A stretch of DNA of 15,126 bases. It comes from Saccoglossus kowalevskii. Its lineage: Eukaryota; Hemichordata; Enteropneusta; Harrimaniidae. Where the stretch lies: positions 111,812 to 126,937 of the forward strand of contig NW_003138322.1 in NCBI RefSeq assembly GCF_000003605.2, read 5' to 3'. The notes beneath the pieces were generated by a model. That model saw only the letters and a list, made by a program, of their open reading frames with translations, was not told the DNA's origin and made no database searches. Below, piece by piece: positions 9,601 to 15,126 of this stretch; position 1 is the first letter of the stretch; the number at the start of each line of letters is the position of its first letter. A program made the translations under genes and the position numbers.

Positions 9601-9972
9601 AAAGGCGGGGTCGTCGCGCCACGCATGCGCGAGATATGGGTCTAATATAAACAAAGATGGCGACTTTGACGGTTGCGCAGAAGAACGAATACAAACTGAG
9701 AGGTTGACGTAATTTGTTGGTTATTGGGAGGTAATGCAGGAGTCACCGGTTATCAGTGCACGTCGCACCCTTGTGGCGCGATGATTACCGCCCTTTAAAG
9801 CGGTAAATAAAAGCGGGGGAGTCTGCGCATGCGTCAGATGACCATAGCGTGTCATTGTTTACAAACAGGCGTCTACACATGAGCCTTTGCGTTTTCAGCG
9901 TGTGTTGTTATTGTCGGTTGGGGGCTCAATTCCCGCGCGTGCGCAGGTGACGACCCACCCGCTTTAACTGCG
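9600..9972 (+). promoter_or_regulatory. CpG-rich promoter-like island with three NRF1-type sites
   Basis: This stretch is far richer in G+C and CpG than the rest of the window. It contains NRF1-type palindromes at 9622-9630 (CGCATGCGC), 9824-9834 (TGCGCATGCGT) and 9936-9945 (CGCGTGCGCA), a GC box GGCGGGG at 9604-9610, AAGATGGCG (YY1 type) at 9654-9662, and an E2F-like TTCCCGCG at 9930-9937. A perfect 7-bp inverted repeat, TTACCGC/GCGGTAA, flanks CCTTTAAA at 9785-9806. Such a set marks housekeeping-type promoters in animals. An ATG at 9657 opens a 16-codon ORF (MATLTVAQKNEYKLRG), and a good donor GGGAG|GTAATG lies at 9730/9731, so a short untranslated or upstream exon is possible. The + direction is favoured by the open frame at 9973, but it could fire both ways. 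Confidence 0.55.
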
Positions 9973-10236
9973 ATGAATCCAGACTATTACAGCGGGCGCA
10001 AAATATTTACAAACACCAAACTCCTGCATCAAAGTGGGCAATTACCGTGGGAATTTGAAACATCCTCAGACGTTTTCCTAGACGTTCCAGTGAACGTCGT
10101 AGACGCAATAAACAATGGTGGCGGAACGGTCGGCCCTTCGAAAAAAAATTGGAGGCCCTCGAAAATCAAGCTGAAACCCTTTGTGTTACAAAATTTGTCC
10201 CTCAAATTGCAGAAAATAACGTTTCTGGTGGTCTAG
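9973..10236 (+). CDS. unrecognised ORF at the end of the CpG island, probable first coding exon
   Basis: The ATG at 9973 (G at -3) starts right after the promoter-like island. Residues 1-52 or so look like true protein: MNPDYYSGRKIF, a mixed polar stretch, then FETSSDVFLDVPVNVVDAIN. The frame runs to 10236 (87 residues), but from about 10125 it enters repeat-like DNA and its composition turns Lys/Leu-rich, so the real coding part probably ends earlier at a 5' splice site I could not settle (GTGAAC near 10090, GTAGAC near 10099 and GTGGCG near 10118 are options). The frame is also open upstream to a TGA near 9880. After the A8 run at 10141-10148 a second frame takes over to 10388. No domain is recognised. 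The function is unknown; its promoter suggests broad expression. Confidence 0.35.
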   Translation: MNPDYYSGRKIFTNTKLLHQSGQLPWEFETSSDVFLDVPVNVVDAINNGGGTVGPSKKNWRPSKIKLKPFVLQNLSLKLQKITFLVV

Positions 10237-10350
10237 ATTTCAAAATTTTTAAGCGGGGGGGGCATGCCCGAACCCTAAGGTCGCACCTTCGGCGGGAAGT
10301 TGGCGAGCAGATCTCCCCCCCCCCCCCCAAGCAAAATTTCGTGCCGCCGC
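10125..10350. repeat. probable interspersed repeat with G8 and C14 tracts
   Basis: Starting near GGCCCTTCGAAAAAAAATTGGAGG the texture changes: an A8 run, GGAGGCCC-type words, a G8 run followed by CATGCCCGAACCC (10255-10273), CGCACCTTCGGCGGGAAGT, then a C14 run (10315-10328) and CGTGCCGCCGCC. From memory, segments with this order of words occur as dispersed repeats in marine invertebrate genomes; I cannot check this. Two overlapping open frames cross it and should not be read as protein without transcript support. Donor-like GGAG|GTAAAA lies just after it (near 10368). Confidence 0.45.
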
Positions 10351-10438
10351 CTCTGATAAAGCATGGAGGTAAAAGAGAATCTGGGTAAAGTTACATACAC
10401 GCCTACGTGACAGCTAATCAAAACACCGGATCACACTT

Positions 10439-10796
10439 TCAGATGGGTTCAACTATTACATTTAGTAAGCGTTCAATATCAAGATTTGTTGAAGGGATAG
10501 TGGCTAGGACCATAATATTGATGATGCATTTGAGCATCGCCATGGCACGCGTAGAACCCTCACAGCCTAAAAGCGGATTTCGTAGCAAGTAGATATCGCG
10601 GGGAGTAAGACTTTGTCACAGTAACTTGTTGAGAATTAAAGTTGTATATGTCTGTAACAACTGGTGCTATTCTGGGAATACCATCTTTAGGGGCTGTTAA
10701 TTTGCCCTTATGATTTATGCAGTTGCTCTGGCAGGGGTTCCTAAATAAGACCCATGCTCTGATAAAAGCCCCTGTTTTCTTAAACCAAGAAACATT
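10439..10796 (-). pseudogene. two overlapping coding-like frames on the - strand, possibly one broken gene
   Basis: The frame from 10796 to a TGA at 10562-10560 gives 78 residues with no ATG near its start but protein-like content (NHKGKLTAPKDGIPRIAPVV, then SPRYLLATKSAFRL). A second - strand frame, open from about 10600 to a TGA at 10441-10439, continues in similar style (CEGSTRAMAMLKCIIN, then LDIERLLNVIVEPI). One indel near 10565-10600 would join them, so this may be a decayed gene or an exon of a mobile element. On the + strand an acceptor-like CACTTTCAG precedes an ATG frame at 10441-10592, so the strand is not certain. No family recognised. Confidence 0.18.
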
Positions 10797-10982
10797 TTAC
10801 CATCATGCCATACTTATATACAGCTAAGTTAGTGACATATTGTAAGTAATGATCTTATTGGTGTTGCATAGTTGAATATTGTTTATTGAAACAATTTTAC
10901 AATATAGATAAGGAATTATAATACAAAACAAATAGCTCCCACCACCAATTATATATAATGTGTACATATTTTAATACATTAA
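10797..10982. other. AT-rich spacer
   Basis: No coding frame or RNA gene seen. Mostly TA-rich sequence leading into the short direct repeat. Confidence 0.4.
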
Positions 10983-11022
10983 AATATTAATTAGAGAATT
11001 AGAGAATATTAATTAGAGAATT
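10983..11022. repeat. 18-bp perfect direct repeat, period 22 bp
   Basis: AATATTAATTAGAGAATT occurs at 10983-11000 and again at 11005-11022, separated by AGAG. A local duplication in AT-rich DNA. Confidence 0.75.
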
Positions 11023-11298
11023 TATTATATAATCTGGACAAAAGAAATCAATATTTTTCCTTGCCATAATGATACATTTTTCCCTATCCGTGTAACTTCA
11101 ATCCTAATAATTGAGAACGGAGAGCCATTTATTGGAGGAACAGAGCATGTTTTAGCATATTCTATATTCACCAAAAAACAAGGTTGCCACATGTTTCTAG
11201 GCACAACGAACTTGAAACAAAAGAAACATGCCAATCCAAACGACCTGTGTCTTATCGCCTTTGCCTTTCCGAGCAAAAAACGTCGTGGCCAAAAATAG
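11017..11298 (+). CDS. start-less coding-like ORF, possible internal or last exon
   Basis: A + strand frame is open for 93 codons from just after a TAG at 11014-11016 to a TAG at 11296-11298, with no ATG until late. The middle and end read like a folded protein: FFPIRVTSILIIENGEPF, IGGTEHVLAYSIFTKKQGC, then a basic tail KKRRGQK. A - strand frame covers 11025-11366 but gives a Trp/Phe/Cys-rich peptide that looks like its shadow. The AG choices at the left end (such as ACAAAAG near 11043) have poor pyrimidine tracts, so the boundary is open. It could be the last exon of the gene that starts near the CpG island, or a fragment of a mobile element. No family is recognised. Confidence 0.22.
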   Translation, partial: RIYYIIWTKEINIFPCHNDTFFPIRVTSILIIENGEPFIGGTEHVLAYSIFTKKQGCHMFLGTTNLKQKKHANPNDLCLIAFAFPSKKRRGQK

Positions 11299-12032
11299 GA
11301 TAGATTATTTATTAGAGGCGCCCGGCGAACCCACTCAGTGATAATAACCCAGGGGTGAGAAATCATTTACGGCGATAGCGACGGTAATTGCGACCCAATC
11401 GATATTGGCAAGATTCCGGGAAACGTTATGACCAGTGAGGAACAAAACCGTTGTGCTTTCTTTTATGGAGGACATGCTCCCGGGGAACAATTCTTCTTGA
11501 TGTGATTCACTCCGACGTGGCAAAAGTCAAGGATAATTAAAATTGGCGACAAAGGGGAAAAACATTGTTATACTAATTACTTTTTCCGCCAACGTTTTGT
11601 TTTAATTTACCCGGCGATAGCTACGTAAATTGGGATCAAAACAATCACCAATACGTAATTGAAGGTAAATAAACACGCGAGGCATAAAAAACTGTTTCAA
11701 GTCGTAGCATGAAGTAGGGGACTAAATCATTAACTTTTGAGGGGAATGGAAGTTACTCACTTTTGAGGGTGTCATAACAATCTTGGATGAAAACCGTATT
11801 TATGTTATGAAAAAGTGACCCCTTGAACGTACTTTAGTACAAATTAATTATTTGTTTGATTGCTTAACGCTTTTAGGTTCATGTGTGGCAATTTTGAGTG
11901 CATATACCTAAGCGGCCGTTCCTCAGCAAATAATTTAGACTAGGCATGTTCCGTGCCAAAATCGCAAATATTATCACATCCTTACTTAGTCTTACTTAAT
12001 ATCCATTCTGACACGTTCGCTGTCTATTTTGG
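11299..12032. other. non-coding, with a diverged repeat pair
   Basis: Two related segments, about 11365-11396 and 11600-11635, share TTTAC, GGCGATAGC and ACG.TAA words in the same order. Between them an imperfect inverted repeat (TTGGCG near 11544 with CGCCAA near 11587, each joined to a purine or pyrimidine run) could be the ends of a short decayed element. No coding frame is supported. Confidence 0.3.
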
Positions 12033-12554
12033 ATGGCTAAAGTTCATCAAAAGCAACTCCGAAAGCAACAATGGCCGGGACAGCACCAGCCTAGTGTACC
12101 AGATGACAATTCATGCGCAGTGTCGTTGCGCAACAGTTTCAGTGACGTCGTCCATGTGATATACCATGTAATATCCGTTTTCCGAGTCTCAACCAGTCAC
12201 ATCATGCGTAACAAAAGTGAGATGTGGTAATATTTAATTGTTATCGGACAATTTATTATTTCATGTATACATACATATGCTCGTTCATTTATTAAATAAT
12301 ATTTTGAACGTTTCAAACAAAAATAAACCTTGTTTAAAAAATCATCTCTAACATATAATGAAATTACCCTCGGGAGAACAGTTTAGATTTAAATGCAGTT
12401 TTTTGATTCTGAGCTCATCGTTGACTACAATTATTGATTATTCGCCTTTTCGTAGGTGAAAATGTGTGCGAATGATCGCCAAGGAAGTTGGACTAGCGAT
12501 GGCAACGGATTGGGCGGCATTTCTTCATGGTTGGATACGTTCCGACAGGAGTAG
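12033..12554 (+). CDS. possible two-exon small gene (12033 to about 12155 or 12167, then 12456-12554)
   Basis: The ATG at 12033 (start MAKVHQKQLRKQQ) opens a Gln-rich, polar frame through PDDNSC and LRNSFSDVVH. Donor-like GT sites after 12155 (GTGATA) or 12167 (GTAATA) are both phase 0 but weak. A good acceptor, TTCGCCTTTTCGTAG, ends at 12455, and the frame after it is phase 0 and reads VKMCANDRQGSW, then GGISSWLDTFRQE, before a TAG at 12552-12554. The product would be 73 or 77 residues, or the end of a longer protein. An AATAAA follows at 12768. Against this, exon 1 also has a second good frame (FGWLKFIKSN, then LVYQMTIHAQ), and the second exon has a longer frame that reads through its TAG. 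No family is recognised. Confidence 0.25.
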
Positions 12555-13087
12555 TGGCCGTCGTCGATTGAAGTCTACACAAGAAACCGTGGCTGCAAGG
12601 TCCCTAACTTACCAGCTGAGAGAATTAGGTATATGTAAAAAATCTTGCGCTCGTGGTAATGAAAAAACGCCTCAGCTATAAAACATTTTGTGAACAAAGT
12701 GATTCCATGTTGTTCCATGCAACAAGTTCAGTCCAGTTCTGTCAAGTGTAAGTTACATTATTCCCAAAATAAAAATCCAATAGTTTCAGCTGCACACACT
12801 GTTCCGTTCGATATTTGGAGTTAGATGTACGCTCGTAAACACGAAGCCAACTAGTAAGTGATCTAACATCTTGCTCGCGAAATATTCCATGTCGCATAAT
12901 CAGTGATTAGAGTGTTGAGTCTGCTGTAAGTTATGACTAATCTTTCAATTTTGAAGTAGTGGTTTAATAGCTATGACGTAGAGAACAGTGGACATAAAAC
13001 AACCTATCAAATGCCTTTTTTGACAAATGTCCTTTGACAACATCGGCAACTTGAAGTTGCGACGAATCAATGCTGCGACGAATAAGA
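12555..13087. other. non-coding stretch, possible 3' UTR then spacer
   Basis: Apart from a frame to 12681 that overlaps the candidate exon and the AATAAA at 12768, I see no gene. A donor-like TTAG|GTATATG lies near 12628, which would suit the longer alternative frame of the exon. Confidence 0.35.
12768..12773 (+). terminator. AATAAA poly(A) signal candidate
   Basis: A canonical hexamer lies 214 bases after the TAG of the possible exon at 12456-12554. Such hexamers are common by chance in AT-rich DNA, so this supports that gene only weakly. Confidence 0.25.
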
Positions 13088-13468
13088 TTATTTTAAATTA
13101 AGATCGTTTAGACACTGATGTCGCACATGCGTAGCGAGTCTTTGATTTTGTGTTGAACAAGGCGTGCAACAGTAGCTGCCTAAGAGCGGTGTATCATGGG
13201 CAGTACAACCTTCAATGGCTTGGATTTCATTTCCAAGTATTATTATGCATTTATCTTGTTTGAGCGCGCTATATTGTGTAAATAATTTAATAACATCATT
13301 GCGCAAAATCGCAAGATCCATACACGACACAGGACTTTTGTTATTACTACTGCAAATGGCGATGTTGATGTGAACAGGGGAATGATCAGATTTTTTACGT
13401 GGCGATTGAATATCAACAAGCATCGGTGTATGGTGGATTTTGGCATTTGGTCTTGATGCGATAGCCAT
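13088..13468 (-). CDS. unrecognised 126-residue ORF
   Basis: This is the longest intact ATG frame outside the sulfotransferase. The start AAAGATGGC has A at -3 and G at +4, a strong Kozak context. The protein starts MAIASRPNAKIHHTP, has a basic RKKSDHSP segment, a hydrophobic/polar middle (VIKLFTQYSAL, CIIILGNEIQAIEG), and a Cys-rich end (SYCCTPCSTQ, then HVRHQC). No signal peptide or membrane helix is clear. Upstream on the - strand lie a CRE-like TGACGTTT (about 13490) and an inverted repeat AACGGG/CCCGTT (13499-13517). It could be a small single-exon gene or the first exon of a longer one. A frame this long is only mildly unlikely by chance in a window of this size. Confidence 0.35.
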   Translation of the reverse strand: MAIASRPNAKIHHTPMLVDIQSPRKKSDHSPVHINIAICSSNNKSPVSCMDLAILRNDVIKLFTQYSALKQDKCIIILGNEIQAIEGCTAHDTPLLGSYCCTPCSTQNQRLATHVRHQCLNDLNLK

Positions 13469-13877
13469 CTTTGTGGACGATAAACGTCACTTTCATAAAA
13501 CGGGCGTTATCCCCGTTCGTGTTTTCTGGTTGGTCAGAGAGATCGAAACTTAATTAGATCTCACAGTTTTGTCAGTTTGACTTGAAATTATTTTAATTAT
13601 TTCTTTACGACCAAAAGGATGTCTGGGCTTATTTCTAAAGCTTTGCATTCTCGGATAATTACATCCTTAGTGAGAAATACTGACTGTGATTGAATATATG
13701 TGCCGTACTCATCCTGCTTGACATCGTTGTAATATGAAAACAAAACTTACTATCTATACGCCTCGGCACATTTGTTAATAAACAACTGATAAACGTAGTG
13801 TGAAAGTTTCACTTGGATTAAACAACAATTGTGAGAGCTATTTAGATTTGAACTTCCCTGAAAAACTGAAAAAAACA
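13469..13877. other. non-coding; one match to the tandem array
   Basis: Possible promoter side of the 126-residue ORF at its left end. At 13777-13790 the 14-mer AATAAACAACTGAT matches 5016-5029 in the tandem array exactly, and the bases around it (TTTGTTAA before, AACAACAATT after) are similar, so a lone diverged copy of that repeat may sit here. Confidence 0.3.
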
Positions 13878-13913
13878 AGTGAAGATAATGGTTAATTTGC
13901 ATAACCATTCACT
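13878..13913. promoter_or_regulatory. inverted repeat with a POU octamer in its loop
   Basis: ATGGTTA (13888-13894) and TAACCAT (13902-13908) are exact reverse complements around a 7-base loop, and outer arms AGTGA and TCACT extend the symmetry after a short bulge. The loop and its last neighbour spell ATTTGCAT, the octamer bound by POU-class factors. It may be a regulatory site or a chance hairpin. Confidence 0.3.
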
Positions 13914-14812
13914 CCGAAAGAATCGTGCTAATGCTCAAAATTAGAATGTAACAGTCCCAAATGTAAACCTATTATCGTTTTGTAAAATGTTAAATATAGT
14001 GCATAATATGGAGATTCCGGCTTTACTTTGTTTCACCGTGTTTCTTTCTTATTATTTATGTACAGCCTTGCTAAATCTCGCTAAGCATTCAAAAGAGAGA
14101 ATAATTGTAACTCTGTTTTTTATATGTTAAAATCGTTTTTGAGTATGCTCCACTATTGACAATGCTGCGAAATATTAACAGTCTATAGCTGAGACTGCCT
14201 GGGTAATAAAAAGCAAAACAAATCGCTTCAAAGTGCCCCCGTTCCTCAGGTGTCTATGTTTATGTTAAAGGGAAAAATTAGAAATACGGGATGGAATTTC
14301 ATGACCTCCTTGCACGATGTCATGACTTTCGAGGTCACTGGCATCATAGTGGAGCCGCTATTTTCAATTTTATTCATGTTACAAATTTACCAGTCGTATT
14401 GGTTTTGGAGCTCACGTGGCGATAAAACAAACACAATATTGAAAAAATATATATATTAATCGAAACTTTAAACAAGGGTCTACCGAAATATATATAGGTT
14501 TGGTGGTTTCACGTACGCACTTTTTTTCAATTTGTAGATCGCCAATAATTTGGCTACCTTAAACCATATGACAAGGTTCATTTATTCGGTCATCGCTTCA
14601 CCATTATTCTCACTATAATTCACTGTCGACGAAAGCACAACGGTGCGTGGTATGTTGCGTTTCCATGCTAAATGGAACATGAATTCAAGTGGTTCAAGTT
14701 TCCATCATGGGGAAATCAAACGAGAATTTGCCTGTTTTTTGTTTTCATTTAAGGGATTGGTCAGTTACTTTGGCCTAGGGGGTCGGCAGATTCCATTTTG
14801 CCAGCTGTAAAT
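13914..14812. other. non-coding; weak exon-like frame at 14250-14459
   Basis: A pyrimidine-rich stretch ending in CAG near 14249 precedes a + strand frame that runs to a TAA at 14457-14459 and includes a hydrophobic segment (IIVEPLFSILFML). It could be a last exon, but nothing supports it further. Inside it, TGACCTC (14302-14308) and GAGGTCA (14331-14337) form an everted pair of nuclear-receptor-like half-sites 22 bases apart. Confidence 0.3.
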
Positions 14813-14912
14813 CTCAGTTGACCCACCCCCTATCAAATAAAAAAAAAGTGGGTGACCCCCCCCCCCACACACACACACATTATATTTTAAAACTTAAAAC
14901 ATGCTGACCCCC
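14813..14912. repeat. low-complexity C/CA/A-rich segment
   Basis: Holds an A9 run, a C11 run at 14856-14866 joined to a short CA microsatellite, and three TGACCC-type words within 90 bases. ACCCAC and GTGGGT around the A run can pair. Such runs are prone to assembly error. Confidence 0.6.
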
Positions 14913-15126
14913 CTAAAAAAAACAAAGAAACATTAACAGTTTTGGCTCTGACATGATTACAAAATGTATTATATGTGCATTGAAAATCTCATGGTTTGCC
15001 ATAATTTTGACATAATTTTTTAGCGTTTGCATTTAATAGACCTTAGGAGGGGAGGGGAAGCATAAAGCCAAAAAATGACTACAGAAAAGGCTGCAGGAAG
15101 GAGGGAAATCTATTCTGCTAAAGATA
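14913..15126. other. non-coding window end
   Basis: AT-rich, with purine-rich GGAGGGGAGGGG near 15047-15058. No gene seen. Confidence 0.4.

Noticed and set aside
10407-10592. 61-residue + strand frame with an acceptor-like CTTTCAG before 10441
   Set aside because: It competes with the - strand frames over the same bases; neither is firm, and the - strand pair spans more sequence.
11025-11366. 113-residue - strand frame
   Set aside because: Composition (Trp, Phe, Cys, Ile) looks like the reverse of the + strand frame at 11017-11298.
14250-14459. 69-residue + strand frame after a good acceptor-like site
   Set aside because: Starts with GTG, has no matching exon upstream and no poly(A) signal close by.
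1-15126. tRNA, rRNA, CRISPR and bacterial operon signals
   Set aside because: No T-arm-like GGTTCGANTCC context, no rRNA-like blocks, no regularly spaced identical repeats with unique spacers, and no ribosome-binding-site pattern were seen.

Overview
The window looks like a piece of a nuclear genome from an invertebrate animal, probably marine. It is AT-rich and mostly non-coding. It has a short spliced gene with GT/AG junctions, homopolymer C and G runs, an old tandem array, and one CpG-rich island with metazoan promoter motifs. There is no operon structure, Shine-Dalgarno pattern, phage or CRISPR feature. The exact phylum cannot be fixed from the sequence.

Layout: 1-657 ends in what may be the last exon of a multi-pass membrane protein on the + strand (521-657, low confidence). 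658-3740 is non-coding, with a near-perfect 20-bp palindrome, a CRE next to a TATA box, and two poly-C tracts. 3745-5075 is a degenerate tandem array with a period of very roughly 160-170 bp and two recognisable conserved boxes. 5193-5423 (-) is a possible small exon. 5424-7034 holds nothing firm.

The one confident gene is at 7035-8532 on the - strand. It is a two-exon Gal3ST-type sulfotransferase of 380 residues: a type II Golgi membrane protein with both PAPS-binding motifs and a 355-bp phase-0 intron.

9428-9600 has coding-like frames. 9600-9972 is a CpG-rich promoter-like island with three NRF1-type palindromes, an AAGATGGCG (YY1-type) element, a GC box and an E2F-like site. An open frame (9973 on) follows directly and then runs into a repeat-like segment with a G8 and a C14 tract. 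10439-13468 contains several unrecognised coding-like stretches on both strands: a frame-shifted - strand ORF pair, a start-less + strand ORF, a possible two-exon small gene, and a 126-codon - strand ORF. The last 1.6 kb is non-coding, with an octamer-containing hairpin and C/CA-rich low-complexity sequence.

Apart from the two exons of the sulfotransferase, no functional link between genes is visible. The other coding calls are judgements from codon texture and splice-like context, so their confidence is low. I see no clear new biological system. The best leads are the tandem array, the CpG island with its unidentified gene, and the altered nucleotide-binding loop of the sulfotransferase.
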